A stretch of 64,000 nt of DNA, from contig CAJNOP010000684.1 in the NCBI GenBank assembly GCA_905250075.1, positions 48,225-112,224 on the forward strand. The letters run 5' to 3'. Below the pieces are notes generated by a model, which worked only from the letters and a program-made list of their open reading frames with translations, was not told the origin of the DNA and ran no database searches. Positions within the stretch are counted from its first letter, which is position 1. Every line of letters starts with the position of its first letter. Positions 38,341 to 50,759 of this stretch are shown here, piece by piece. A program made the translations under genes and the position numbers. The DNA is from Rotaria sp. Silwood1. Its lineage: Eukaryota > Rotifera > Eurotatoria > Philodinida > Philodinidae.

Positions 38341-40063
38341 TATGATAAGTTTTATTGGAATATACAGCACTCTATCAATATGCGGTACACATTGATTGTA
38401 AAGTCAAAGATTATTTTTTATGAAATATTATTATATTAATATATGTTTAACATAAATTCACATTTTTATCCAATATTTAAGAGAAAATAGTTAAATAAAT
38501 AAAACAGTAGCGTCATCTGCAGGACCTGCTGCAAACGAAATCGGATTCTATTAGCAACAACATCAACTAAATAGTATCATGATTGTGTTTCCATTTTGTA
38601 GAAAAAAACAAACATTCACATAAAAGTTTTGGTTGCTAACAGACGATTTGGCGTGTGAATATGGGTATGGTGTGACTCTCTCTTGAATAGATACTAACAC
38701 TCACACCCTGAGATACTTAATTGGTGAAGTTGATCTCAAACACATCGTCAGTATATTCAATTGATTCACTTCCTAAGAAAAGACTTATGCATCATATTCA
38801 AGGTTGAAAATGAGAAAAGGAGTGATAGATTGCAAGAACAAAGCGACAGACACTATCTCAAATTGACTAGGAGAAAACAAAACAATGAGAATATTTGACT
38901 ACTCTGCGTAGTAGTTTCTATTTGACAGTCCTCAAAATATATTTTGTATTTCATCAAAATTAGAAAATATCAAAGATCGTTCGAATCCAGAAATCTTCAC
39001 TCCATTGATTCTTATTCATTTTTCTTCAGAATTCAATTACTGATGCCTAATCAAGACCGTCTCGATTAGTTGCTGTCAATAGAAAGCAAACATTAATAAG
39101 CACTTTTATTGAGGGTTCTCTCCCTTTTCCAAAGTTTCTGGAGAATAGCTTGGCAAAAGTTCCTGCAATTTTCAGGATAGATAGATCTCGATCAATGGAA
39201 CAAAAGTTGTTATAGATATGAAATTCCCGAGCGGTTCCTTCCCAAAGATATCTATGGTCTAAGGGCCAAAAAATGATCCGAAGTCTTTTCCTCCTGCAAA
39301 ATATCATAGTCCACTTTTTACAAGTGAAATTTCCTTCTGTGGCAACTAGAATCAAATTGAAGTGAGTGCTGTTTTCTTTGAAAAATATCGTTTCTGAGGC
39401 TCAGAAGAACTGAAGTACTGAAGGCATGACCAAAAAGCCTTTTGTTTTTCTTATGGTGCTAATTTTGTGAAATTTACCAAAACTTCTGAATACAAGATTT
39501 TAAGAATAAAAGAACACGCAGTTCAATATGATCGAAATATCTATTTAAAAAAGTTTAAGTCCTATAGATCGTATCATGTAGAAGAAAATGGGAGAAAACT
39601 TTAGTTTTTGCTCAAAAACCTCTGGCTTTGAGAAAAAGACAAAGAAAACTGAAAATTTTGGATCGCACAAAGAGAGGAAGATTCTCTTAAATCAATATCA
39701 TAGCTGAAATACTGTCATACGTTTATTTGATATTCAAACGTTGAATATATACGTATATATATGTCAATCACCGTTATATTCAGACTTTGACTGTTAAAAC
39801 AATTAAGTACACCATTTCCAAAGATAAATATCTATGACAGAAATTAGAACATTGTATAGAATAGTACGCTTGTTGAACTAGCCTTTTGATGTCAAACATG
39901 TTTAACTTTCTAGTTCTTACCATTCGAATAATCCTAGTTGGACAATATCCCTGAATATCTCATCACACTTTGTTAAAGAAAAATTCGCTCTGAGCACGAA
40001 GTTTTATCTCAATAAACAGCACATATTTCAAAGAAAAAGTTTCTTTTAATAGATCTAACTACT
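38341..40063. other. intergenic with one telomere-like hairpin
   Basis: No gene is supported. The minus frame at 39047-39355 (102 codons) has no recognised domain. Hairpin at 38650-38710. Confidence 0.4.
38650..38710. repeat. telomere-like hairpin 3, diverged
   Basis: GGCGTGTGAATATGGGTATG pairs imperfectly with ATACTAACACTCACACCC. It shares the outline of the better-preserved copies at 58-61 kb. Confidence 0.5.
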
Positions 40064-41149
40064 TCAGTTTTGTTTCTTGATGGTTAGACAAGCATAGGAA
40101 GGTTGATTCTTATTTTCAGTCCATGTGAACCGTGAATCCATCTTTACCATATTTCCAACAATATCTTTTGCAACATCGTCTAAGGCATGAATTTGAATAG
40201 CTATATTTACTACTTCAATATTTTCTAACAAATTTGTCCAACGAATTTGATCGAAATAATCTAAATAGTCTTCATAATGGTTAGTAAATACGTAAACTGA
40301 ATAGACGAGTCGAAGGTGATGAATACGATAAGCTGCATAAGCACAAACATTCTCCAATTCATCGAATCGTAGATTACATATTGAGAGTGTCATAGTAGAA
40401 AGAGTAGGGCAAGAACGATCAGATGTTATTAAATAAGATGAATTCTTTGAAACAAACATGTCCTCAGTTGCATTTCGCTCAGCAACAAATGTTTTTAATC
40501 TATGACAACAGGAAAGAAAAGTGAAGAGAATTGTTCTATCAACACCAGTGACATGTAAATATTCAATTGATTGATTTGTAGGTAGATTAGTGATACGTTC
40601 ATAGTCGAAGTTCTTCTCTGCTAAGTTCCACAGATGAAGAGTACAATGCCTTAGACATGAAACTTGAAGAATAGTTTTGAATAATTGAGCAAGGGAACAA
40701 CTGATTATTCTATCGACATGATTTTGTTCACATTGAAGTTTGAAGATTTGTAATGAATATAATTGAGACACAGCTTTGCTAAGATAGTCTAAATTAGTTG
40801 ATGCATGTTTCGCACGAATAGAGATATTCAATGAACGTAGATTGATGAGTCGAGGTGTTTGAAAACGAAGAAATTGTATCACATATCCACCTGGTACATG
40901 TTCATGTGCTTCTAATGCTTGAATCCATTCAAGTTTTAGATTGTTTGACGACTTCAAACTGTGAACAGTGGGATATGCATCACATCGATCGATTTTGACA
41001 CGAAATATGGTGGGTAAATGAGGTGAGGAGAGAAGAACATCGAAACGAGAATTGAGTTTACTAAATGCTGAAACAAGATGTTCGCGAGTGAGAAAACGAA
41101 AAATAATGAACCACAGCTCTGTTGATAAATCTTCAATACATGTGCGCAT
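40064..41149 (-). CDS. F-box protein, single exon
   Basis: 361 residues. Residues 5-43 are an F-box (IEDLSTELWFIIFRFLTREH, then LVSAFSKLNSRFDVLL) that would bind Skp1 and place the protein in an SCF ubiquitin ligase. The rest is the long helical, Leu-rich region typical of the very large bdelloid F-box family, with weak LRR-like spacing (LRSLNISIRAK, LKTFVAERNA, LSTMTLSICNLRFDELENVC). It probably recruits the substrate, which is unknown. Start chosen as the first Met before the F-box, in MRTCIEDLS. Intronless, no internal stop, so it appears intact. No direct neighbour suggests a partner. Confidence 0.85.
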   Translation of the reverse strand: MRTCIEDLSTELWFIIFRFLTREHLVSAFSKLNSRFDVLLSSPHLPTIFRVKIDRCDAYPTVHSLKSSNNLKLEWIQALEAHEHVPGGYVIQFLRFQTPRLINLRSLNISIRAKHASTNLDYLSKAVSQLYSLQIFKLQCEQNHVDRIISCSLAQLFKTILQVSCLRHCTLHLWNLAEKNFDYERITNLPTNQSIEYLHVTGVDRTILFTFLSCCHRLKTFVAERNATEDMFVSKNSSYLITSDRSCPTLSTMTLSICNLRFDELENVCAYAAYRIHHLRLVYSVYVFTNHYEDYLDYFDQIRWTNLLENIEVVNIAIQIHALDDVAKDIVGNMVKMDSRFTWTENKNQPSYACLTIKKQN

Positions 41150-44123
41150 TGTTACTTTTTTCTTTCTTTCTTACTCTTGTTGACGTGTTATCATTTTTAT
41201 TTTATAGCTCTTTGGATTATTACGCAATACTATTGCAATTGTAATACATTGTCATCATTGCATCATACTATTTGATGTTGAAAAATCCAGAATACAAAAT
41301 CTCAAATGTGTGGAATACTTGGATTTGATGGAAAATGTCGAAATGCAAAATATCGAAAACTGAGTTCTTCTGATTTTGACATAACGAAGAGACATTTTAT
41401 TTAAGTATATAGAAAAAGGAGTAATATTAAAATTACAAATTCATGTTTACTTTATTTATTCTACCGTCCGATTAACAAAGTTAATTGGGTCAGCAACTAT
41501 TTTGATATTTATTCCTTACCTTTCAGCATTCTCATTCTCATTCGCAAACGTACACATATCGTCGACATCTATTTCTTCGATCATTTTTTTTTTCGATGTT
41601 CTCTCTTGCGCTGTTTTCGTCTTCTACATTTTGCTTTTCGACATTTTTCTTTTCTACGGGTAGTCAGTTTTCTTGTTATCATTGAGCAATTGGAAAGTAG
41701 ATGTGAAGTAGATAAATAAAAACAAAATGTTAAAAAATAATGACACTTACAAAAATACAAGACAAAGTCTATGCTTAAATTGATGTATAGTTAAGATGAA
41801 AACTTCGGTTGCCTCTGTCTATTAATAATATTTGAATAATATCTTTGTATTCGGTCTCTTCTGGTTTTAAACAAATTCTTCTCCAAATAACACTGTTATC
41901 CTACTACCATTTCCTGAGATGGCTATGATGTTAGTATGAAATTTTATTCAGCAAAGGTTCATTTTCGAAGAATTTTCTCAAGTACGTTCAACGTTTTTTT
42001 CATTGGTATACAATTTCTGAAAAAAAGGTTTTATTGGGCATCCTGATTCATATTTTATAGCAAAAATTGATCCTCAAATTCTATATAATTAAGTATTTGT
42101 TCGAAAGTTAATAGAGTCGTGTATATATTCGATATAACTTTTACATAATATATATCACTTATTATATCAATTGAAATGATTCCTTTTGGGAACCGTTATT
42201 CTTCAAATTTGACTGGAGATATAAAATTTGTAATTTTTTGATTATTTTAATGCTTTATCTATTCAATCTTGGCTAGCTGAGTCAATGTATAATATTTTTC
42301 ATCATTTGGTTCTTTCGTTTTGGTCATTATAAACTAAAAATGATATTCAGATTATACAAATCTTTCTACAAATTTCAAATTAATAAATATCTGATGATTT
42401 TCTGAGAATTTTTTTCTGAAAAATGTTCAACACTTTCTATCGTTCTTTTAGTTTAATTCTTAATCTTACATATAATACAATATGTTTATAATATTAGAAT
42501 TATATATAGAGTTTTTTTTATAAACTTAAAGATGAAGATGAAAATAAATGGAAAGCTCATTTTTATTGCAAACTTTTGGCACGAACATGCGTCATCATCA
42601 GACAATTATAACAGTTTTTGTTGTAAGGTTTTTATTAGATAATTTGAATCTTACGAACTTCAGTGTTAAACCATTAATTAAATACCTTCTTACAAGTTCG
42701 ACATCACATAGAAGGTTTGGGTGTGGGTGAATGCGTGTCTGTCGTCTTGATCTTTAATCACTCCCTATATATACACTCCATCCATATAATTCATTCAAAT
42801 TCACTCTTTCCCTTAATCTGGCCAGCTTGTGTTTACACTTTGTTTTTGCACAATACTTGGAGTTTCGGTTCAGAAGAAATGATTGCTTATTTATACGTGT
42901 AAGGCTACTCTTATCTTTGCATTCTTTATTTGCATGTTTTATTACACACGAGATTGATCGAATATGCAAAGAAGTGATAATGTTAGATGTATGTTTTATG
43001 ACTATGAAAGAACAATGCAATCACATTTTACTCCGTCGATATTTGAGAGAAAAGAAGAAATAAAAATAACTGGATTGAAAATGTTGATTTCATTCAGAGA
43101 TTATTTGTTCTATCGATTCGATATAGTATACTAGGTTTGGATAAAGATTTAACTATCGAAACAAGAAACGTAACTCCAGTAGTGAAATAGATTACGTAAG
43201 TTCTCTCATTTTGAACTGACTTAGAAAACAAAAGAAAATGAAATGAGTACTGGATACAATCAACCAAGATGTCTTCTAAAGCTAGAGCCTCATTCTTATA
43301 CTAGGAAGATCTAGATTTTGTCATAGTCACTCAAGAGATAAAACAAAAGTTTTGTTTGCTATCATCGATAGTAAATACTCAGGCGGATGTTATTATAATT
43401 GAGACACCAGGATCGTCAATACTGTATCTGGAATTAGCGATGATATGTATTTGTTGACTAATGACAAATCACTTTGTCATTCGCTTTGTTCCAGAAAATC
43501 AATTCAAATGGTCGATTGCACTGAAAAACAACAAATACGAGAAAATAAAAAGAAAATACTTTATGTTGTCCGTCCTCACACTCATTCCTTTGTTAAATCT
43601 AGGATAGAATCAGTTGAAATTTGGCTACTCTTTCAACACAACATTTACTTTGATTCATCTGTAGAAAACAGACGCATTGATTTTAAATAAGATACTATGA
43701 TTGTAGAGAAATTGCTCACGGCTTCAAAAGTTATTGTCCACAAGTCTTTGAGATCATGACAATTGCGCATAGCTGCTCGACTCTCTAAATAGTTTGACTA
43801 AAAAATTACTCACTACTGGAAAATACCTGATTATGCCACTGATTATTTTTGTACTATTTTTCCCAGAAATACCATCCAGAGCTCTTTAGAAGATACATTC
43901 ACTCAACTATGAAATGTGACAGAACTATTATCATAATAGATACGAGCTCTTCGTCAAGTGAGTTATCACCTATGAGGGTTCAAATGGCTCGTTCTAGACT
44001 TGGATACTCCTCTTTAGACAAGTAGACTAATGTTTCTTCACGATAAATTATTATTATTAAAAACAAAAACTATACTTTGTTGCAGTCTAAATTACTTTAC
44101 TTATATGTCATTCTTCTTCTAGA
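41150..44123. other. intergenic, no supported gene
   Basis: About 3 kb. At 43385-43435 a frame reads ADVIIIETPGSSILYLELA, which could be a scrap of a decayed gene, but its surroundings are not readable. A telomere-like half-site lies at 42714-42735. Other frames overlap each other and look random. Confidence 0.4.
42714..42735. repeat. telomere-like half-site
   Basis: GGTTTGGGTGTGGGTGAATG, one arm only. No C-rich partner is found within 100 bp. Confidence 0.4.
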
Positions 44124-44802
44124 ATGAAAACAATTATTATTCTATTCATTATTTTTCTTGGTCTCTTCATTCACAGCAGCACTGTTGTTGCATCAGAGAA
44201 ATCGGCAGAAGTCACAATGAAAGAGCAATTAGAAAGCTATAATATTAAGAAGAAGATTATTGTGGTACCAGTAAGTAAAAATTTCAATCTGTTGTCATAT
44301 TGGCGCATAATTTTTCAACTGTAACTAGGGCGCTCCAAAACCTATTGCACCATATAATTCAGCCATCCAAATCAACCACATTCTCTATTTGAGTGGTCAA
44401 ATTGGAATTGATCCTGCAACACGCCAACTAGTATCGGATGATGTTCGAAATCAAACCAAACAAGCATTTCACAATATACAAGCCATATTACATGCAGCGG
44501 GATCAGATTTGACTCAAATCATGCGATGTCTTGTTCTTTTAACTGATATAAATGACTATCAATCGATGAATCAAATTTATGCCTCATTGTTTCCTTCAAA
44601 TGAAGACTATCCAGCTCGGACAACTTTCGCTGTCAAATCGTTACCAGCCAATGCCAAAGTTGAAATCGAATGTACTGCATATACAAGTTGGTCCAAAAGT
44701 GACCAGACACTCGTTAATTCTTATGAACGCTTGATTATTTCGTCTAATTTCATTTTGTTTAGTTTAGCTTTTCATCTAGTAGTATTCGTGTTGACTTTTT
44801 AG
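44124..44802 (+). CDS. secreted or membrane-tethered RidA-family deaminase
   Basis: Exons 44124-44270 and 44329-44802 join in phase to give 206 residues. RidA proteins hydrolyse reactive enamine/imine intermediates to keto acids and are normally cytosolic or mitochondrial. The RidA fold spans residues 50-165: GAPKPIAPYNSAIQI, LYLSGQIGIDP and PARTTFAVKSLPANAKVEIE, with the substrate-binding Arg at about 146. Unusually, residues 1-24 (MKTIIILFIIFLGLFIHSST) are a signal peptide. The last 21 residues, after YERLIISSN, are hydrophobic (FILFSLAFHLVVFVLTF) and run to the stop. That is the layout of a GPI-anchor signal or a tail membrane helix. An acceptor TTCTTCTTCTAG lies 1 nt before the ATG. Confidence 0.85.
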
Positions 44803-46257
44803 AAAGCTAATTATTTTAATACATACGCGTTCATGGCTAAATGTATTATGCATAAGGGATGGCCCAACAGTTCTGATTCGATTTGAAGAATAAATTTTTG
44901 AATAGTAGAATAAGTAGTGGTGGATTTCACTCTATGAGCTAAAGATGCAACAAAATAGGCTCAATAAAATGACTTTGAATTAAACGCCACTGACTCTTAT
45001 AGTAGGAAAGTTAAAAGTTTAGAAATATCTATCAGAAAAAAAATGAAAATTAACAGCAAATCATTTTGAATGAAGGTGTTGGTGTCTATTGTTCATCACA
45101 GTCACATCCACACCCTTGTCAATAATAAAACTAAGAATATTAAGTTTATTTCGAATCCAGTTTGACAATGCTAAATGAAAACTATTAATGATCTTAATTG
45201 GTGAGACAGAAATGTTTATTGAGAGTGAGCGTACGTGAATGCAGTAATTTACAGGCAGAGCAAGATCTAGACTTGCACGGAACAGTACAAACAAACAGAC
45301 AAAGTTTCGAAAATAATTAAAACAGTAGGTACTATTGACATGAATAACATCATATAACAATATCAACGAAAAACATTAACCGAAATATTCAGAAAAAGAA
45401 GTGTAACACTTCTGGACTTCTTCTTTGTTTCCTATGGAAAGCAATATTGATAAGTAATTTTTGTCCTCAAATATTTCACCATCAATCAAATTTTGTTACA
45501 GTATGTTAATGTATTGTGTCTAGTGTCCATTTTCTTGAACTAACACAAGGGAAGGACACTATACAACTTTTATTGATAAAATAATAAATTGAAATTCTAT
45601 CCGTTGAAAGAAATAGATTACTTTTAGACGTTTCTCTCCACAGTCGATGATGTTGGTACATATATGCTCTATCAAATTCGATTTTCCATAATGAACACGA
45701 GCCTAATGTAATTTCCTAAGAGTTGTCTAAAATTGGTTGACCATGTAATTAGTTACGCAACACTATCACAAATCACATTCAAAAAGAACCGATTTAGTTT
45801 CTATCATCCGATCGGCGGGTTTCTAAAGATGGTACTGGTATGAAAGAGTTATACTCCTATGAATGACTTGCAGTGGTAACGCTGATTATCAAGAACTCCG
45901 ACCACCCACTCCTCCTCTGTCTTCTCTTCTTCTCATTTTTATTTTTTTAAACTCCTCGTTTTATCCTCTTTTTTATCAAAAAGTGAAATGTACGTTGAAA
46001 ACTTAGCATAGATATATATTTCCAGCAATAGTAGGTTCATGTATGATAGTGAACACACTTTTCTTTTTGTTTTTCTTTTCACATGGAAAAAAAATTAGCC
46101 CTACGAAAGTACTATATGCAACTATCTTAGATAGAAAAAGAACTAAAACGGAACTAATTTGCAACAAAATAGGCAAACGCAGTTAAAGATGATGAAAAGT
46201 AATCGATTAAAGTTCACTCGACTTTTACAACATTCAATTGCAATATAACGTAACATA
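44803..46257. other. intergenic, one hairpin
   Basis: No gene is supported. It holds telomere-like hairpin 4. The minus frame at 45061-45366 crosses that hairpin and is not credible. Confidence 0.4.
45074..45117. repeat. telomere-like hairpin 4, diverged
   Basis: AAGGTGTTGGTGTCTATTG pairs loosely with AGTCACATCCACACCCTT. Confidence 0.5.
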
Positions 46258-47192
46258 ACGGGTGTTGCAAAAGTTCCTGGAAAAATGGCAAATTGTTGTA
46301 TGTGAATAAAAGGTGAGAAGAAGCTAACTCTTTTTGTTTGTTAGATAGAGCGTAGTTACTATTCTTAAAGAAAATGTTACGAAAACTTCTATTCATACAT
46401 AAGTAAACAAATCAATTCAGTTTTTCTAAAACTGCTAAAACAGGTACTGTAAATGTCTGCAATTTTGTTACTGGTTTTTTCAAAAAAAAGTTGAATATTT
46501 TGCCTTAAATGCAACTTTTGGACTCTTTTTTGCACGTTATATACAAAATGGTATAAGTTTTTGCTACACGCAAACTATTGAAAAACTTGATTGTTATCAT
46601 TTACTGTTGGCAGGAAAAACTAATTTTTACAGTTTTGGAAATTTATGTGTATCAATTGTTTCAAACTCATCACTTTAAATATTCATTTTCACAAGCAATT
46701 AAAGCAAGATCCACCGCACCCGATCAAGGTTTTTGCAAGCTAGAAGAATATAAGAAAAACCTCACTATATTCTTTGTTCTAAGGTAATTAGATATCTGAA
46801 ACTGGAAAACAGACTGTTACAGAAAGTTTCGCAATATATGCCGGCATAATTTTAAGAAAGTGAGTCTCGATAAAGAAAGATTTGCTTAAGCTGAATTTTT
46901 CTCTAGGTGGTCTTTGAGCAACCACACAGCATAGAAATCATTTTAGCTCACAAGCACATGCTTTTGTTTAAAGATACAATGTATTTACCGTTAAAAATGT
47001 TTCGGCCTGCTTTTTAGGAGGTTCATAAAAACCGAATAAATTTTGCTACTAGTATATGAATAGAAGTCTGTGAAACATGTGCTTTGAAAGTAGAAACCAA
47101 GTTCTATCTAACAAAAAAAGAATTAGCTTTCTATCATCTTCTGTTCAAATACAACAGTCTGACATTTTTTCAGAAACTTTTGCAACACCCGT
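46258..47192. mobile_element. 935-bp non-autonomous DNA transposon
   Basis: The ends are inverted repeats of about 30 bp: ACGGGTGTTGCAAAAGTT followed by CTGGAAAAATG on the left, and ACGGGTGTTGCAAAAGTT followed by TCTGAAAAAATG on the right after complementing. The 4-mer CATA flanks it directly (46254-46257 and 47193-47196). No transposase motif is found in the frames inside. The superfamily is not assigned. Confidence 0.75.
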
Positions 47193-47833
47193 CATAGTTA
47201 AAGCCACTACGAAACAGAGATTAATGGAGGATTAGTTTTGAAATGTTGGAGCTTTTCCTTCACTTTAAGTGCTTTTTTTTATGATTTTGAAGGTTGAAAT
47301 AAGTCCCTCCTACTTTTCTTCTTTTTTATGTTTACATTGATCCTTCTTTACTCCTCTTTTTTCATGCACCCTCAATGGGAGGCCAGAAGGTTAGAGCAAT
47401 TTGGCAAGTGATGTATCCTATTCAACACTCTGTTTTTTTTTCTTAAAACCTCTTTGTTGAAAGTAGTGTTCTGAATAAATCTATGTCTGCTAGCAAAAAA
47501 ATCCTAATTGGATATAATAGTATGTTTGGAAAAAGCTGACAATGGCTGCCTTTCCAATGGTATCGTGTTTTTAGTTTTTTTGCTATACCTGTTTCCTTCT
47601 ATAATGAAGGTATGAATCTCCTGCACATTCTCAAGCTCTCACTCTATCGATGGCAATCGAGCTATTACGTCCTTCTTTATTTTCTATGCCTGTGACTTGC
47701 TCTCTTTCTTTGACGATGATCATTCTATTGTGTCTGTATTGGAAAATATAATTCGTATGTAATGACCGATATCTTTATTTCAAAAGTTGAGCAACACACA
47801 AACTAATTATCTATTGATGATGATTGTATAAAA
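47193..47833. other. 3' flank of NHL gene
   Basis: T-rich, no gene recognised. Confidence 0.35.
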
Positions 47834-48892
47834 CTAATTCGTTGCTTCGATTGAGAACCGTTGTACTCGATGGTTATTGTAATCAACAACATAGATATTT
47901 TCATGTTGATCCAAAGACAAGCCTCCAGGACAATTCAGTTGATTTGGTCCAGCTCCTGCACCGTTTCCACCAACAATCATATCACCTTGTGTCGCCCCTT
48001 TATGCCAACGCATCACTCGATGATTGCCCCCATCTGCTACATAGACTGTACTCAAATGATCGACGAATATTCCTTGAGGAAGAGACAATTGCGTTGGTTT
48101 ATCACCTTGATTTCGACCACCAGCCACGACAATTCCTTCTTTCGCATCTTTCATCCACTTCATAACACGATGATTATGGGTGTCCGATATGTACACCGAC
48201 TGGTCTCGATCGACATAGAGATAAATAGGAAGATTGAGCTGATTGAGACCATTACCTTTTCCATTCCCACCCGCTACTATTGTTCCCTTTGTCTCTCCCA
48301 ATCGATATTTTTTCACTGAATGATTTTCGATATCAGAGACATAGAGAAATTTCTGATCATCCATTGTTAATCCGTAACAAGCTATATTCGTCAAGATTGT
48401 TTCTGGCTTTCTTTTGCCACGAGGCCATCGCATCACTCGTCGATTATGTCGGTCGCAAACGATGAGACTGTCAGTCTCTTTGTCGAAAACTACATCTGTT
48501 GCATATTTTAATTGATCCATTTTGTTTCCTTCGCCTTTTCCGCCAGCCACAACTTGACCACTATTTGTACCATTTCTCCATTCTACAATACGGTGATTTC
48601 TAAAATCAGCGATATAGACAGATTGATCATTATTCACAAAGAGACCATGAGGATCATTTAGTTGATTGAGTGCATTGCCTTTGCCATGGCCTCCAGCAAT
48701 GGTAACACCTATCTGTTGCCATTTGATATTGCGAGAATGATTTGATTGAGCTGTACAGAATGAACAATTACTTGGTGTTCGATAATCTCTTCGAGGAAAG
48801 TATTCTCTTTCGTTACGATCGTCAATCGTATGTGTAAAAATAAGTAAGGGGAAAAAAATTTGATTAAAATTAATTATTTCGTTGTGGGATAA
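47834..48892 (-). CDS. NHL-repeat beta-propeller protein (5' exon missing)
   Basis: At least six NHL repeats of 45-52 residues, each ending in N-H-R-V-x-x-W/F: NHRIVEW, NRRVMRW, NHSVKKY, NHRVMKW, NHRVMRW and NHRVQRF. The repeated GGNGxGxGxNQLNxPxGL loops lie between them. That is enough for one six-bladed propeller. The frame is open upstream of the first internal Met at 48637, through RTPSNCSFCTAQSNHSRN, to a probable acceptor TTTCTAG at 48893. A hydrophobic stretch IFFPLLIFTH lies just inside, so the full protein may be secreted or anchored. A 5' exon with the start codon was not found. Ligand unknown; such genes are highly multiplied in bdelloids. Confidence 0.85.
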   Translation of the reverse strand, partial: LSHNEIINFNQIFFPLLIFTHTIDDRNEREYFPRRDYRTPSNCSFCTAQSNHSRNIKWQQIGVTIAGGHGKGNALNQLNDPHGLFVNNDQSVYIADFRNHRIVEWRNGTNSGQVVAGGKGEGNKMDQLKYATDVVFDKETDSLIVCDRHNRRVMRWPRGKRKPETILTNIACYGLTMDDQKFLYVSDIENHSVKKYRLGETKGTIVAGGNGKGNGLNQLNLPIYLYVDRDQSVYISDTHNHRVMKWMKDAKEGIVVAGGRNQGDKPTQLSLPQGIFVDHLSTVYVADGGNHRVMRWHKGATQGDMIVGGNGAGAGPNQLNCPGGLSLDQHENIYVVDYNNHRVQRFSIEATN

Positions 48893-50011
48893 CTAGAAAT
48901 AGCTAGATTTTTAGTGAAATGTCAAATGGAACTAAGTAAATCGTTTATCAATTATCCTGATTTCTAATCGAACGGCAAATTTTCTAAACTATTCATCTAA
49001 TACACTAAAGAATTCAGATTGATGATGAAAATCAATAAGTGAATTCCATGGTTATAGCACATGAACACAGTTTTCGATTGCTTGAATATCTTGGTGTAGC
49101 CGTTTTTGCAAGATTTCAGATAAACTTCTGTCTGCTATCTTTTAATTGAAAAGTAATTACATCCTAGGAGGAAGCAGCACAATTTTGTGCTTCAAATTTA
49201 TTTAGATCATTTTAAGGTACTTTTAGTTACGTCAATCTGTGCCAATTGTTTTTTAATATGACTACAAACAAATATTTTATATATATGACGACCATAGGTC
49301 GTTTTGTTTCTTCTAATTACTAACATGATATAAAAAATTCCATGTTTGCAAAGAAATAGTAATACAATTGTAGTATTATTCAAATAACATGTCAATGACG
49401 TATTTTAAGAAATCATAAAAACGAAAAGCATAGACTGTCGAATAGTGGCAATATGAAATTTTTTAGGCAGTCACTTATCAGTAGAATCGAGGGATGTTCA
49501 AGAATCTTCAGAACTCAAAGAGCTATGCGAACTCTAACAAATCAAGAGACTCAAATGAACTCTAGGAAGAAGTGATTGTAGATATGAGTTTCAGTTGAGA
49601 TTTTTTCTTTAGTAACAACCATATTTACATCCTCCTGGCGTTATTCAATTTCCTTAGACTCGTTGAGTTCTTTCAGTTGAGTGTAGCTATAGTTGATGAC
49701 TGCTTATTTTTTATTAATGCTTGAGTTCTCAAAATTCTTAAGAGTTTCGAATTCACGGAATTCGCACACATATCGATATGTCGTCTATCTTGATCGGTCA
49801 ATCATTATGGAACAACTTTTCTACAAAAACTTTATATTTGGATTTTGTCTCTAAGTAGTTTGACATCATCCAGCAGAATTCTCTAAAATTCCTGAGAATT
49901 ATAATAAAGAATAAAGTCTCAATTGTATAAAATATGAATACGAGAAATTTTAATTGCTCCAGAAGTACTATCAACCTTTGCATCGAGAGAGAGAGATACA
50001 TATTTTACGTT
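48893..50011. other. intergenic, 5' side of NHL gene
   Basis: Should hold the first exon of the NHL gene, but no start plus donor combination is convincing. Nothing else recognised. Confidence 0.35.
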
Positions 50012-50395
50012 TTAATGACTCATCCTTTCCGAATCGAGAAAGCTAACACATTCATTTGTGTTCCAAATGCAAAAACTCGATTTTGTTGTATAGATAAATA
50101 TTACTGTAAGCTTACCATTGCCTTGATGTTTCCAAAGATAAAATACAAATATAACAATGACAGTGATGAAGAGTGGTTTACCAATGGGATCATTAAGAAC
50201 AAAGAGAAGCAATTTTAAATTGACCAAGAGCAACAGCAATGATAGTAGCATTATGAAAAAAACAGTTAAAGGATGTTGACGGATGCTCTGACCTATATCA
50301 CACATGTTCTTTGCAAGTTTGCTCATTGATTCGCTCAGTATCTTTGCAGCATCTTCACCCAAATGTTGACCAAGATTTCCTGTGGTCTGACCCAT
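50012..50395 (-). CDS. small membrane protein, two helices, unknown family
   Basis: Begins MGQTTGNLGQHLGEDAAKIL with an amphipathic helix, then SESMSKLAKNMCDIGQSIRQ. Two strong membrane helices follow: LTVFFIMLLSLLLLLVNLKL and ITVIVIFVFYLW, then KHQGN. At that point (50115-50114) there is a GTAAGC donor, so the 34 codons after it may be intron and another exon may follow downstream. An acceptor TACTTTCAG lies 14 nt before the ATG. I do not recognise the family. The N-terminus resembles peripheral helices that lie on membranes. Confidence 0.55.
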   Translation of the reverse strand: MGQTTGNLGQHLGEDAAKILSESMSKLAKNMCDIGQSIRQHPLTVFFIMLLSLLLLLVNLKLLLFVLNDPIGKPLFITVIVIFVFYLWKHQGNGKLTVIFIYTTKSSFCIWNTNECVSFLDSERMSH

Positions 50396-50759
50396 TTTTG
50401 TCGAAAATTCTGAAAGTAAAATTGTGACTTTTGTTTTACTAAAATGTCGACTGTGGTGTAATGAAAATGACTGTCAAAATCATACAAATACAGTTTTCTG
50501 AAATTTATTCAAGAACTGTGATTTAATACACAGATGATTCGTTGAACGTTCATTAGAACGGCTATAGTCTGATCGCTAGTAAGGGTTCAATCAATGGTAT
50601 GCAATTTTTACTCTCCTATCCGATAGAAACTTTATACTCCGACAGTATGTCGTCGTGGGGGTCATAAACAAAATAATAAAAATATCAGAATGATCGGATA
50701 TCTGTCAACTAACTGTCATTGAAGTTTCATCTTCATAAAGAACGAAACGAGGAGGAGGA
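50396..50759. other. flank, no gene seen
   Basis: No feature recognised apart from the acceptor of the membrane-protein gene. Confidence 0.3.

Noticed and set aside
43385..43435. ADVIIIETPGSS stretch resembling a P-loop GTPase (MMAA-like) core
   Set aside because: Only about 18 residues fit, and neighbouring motifs of the family are not found in any frame.
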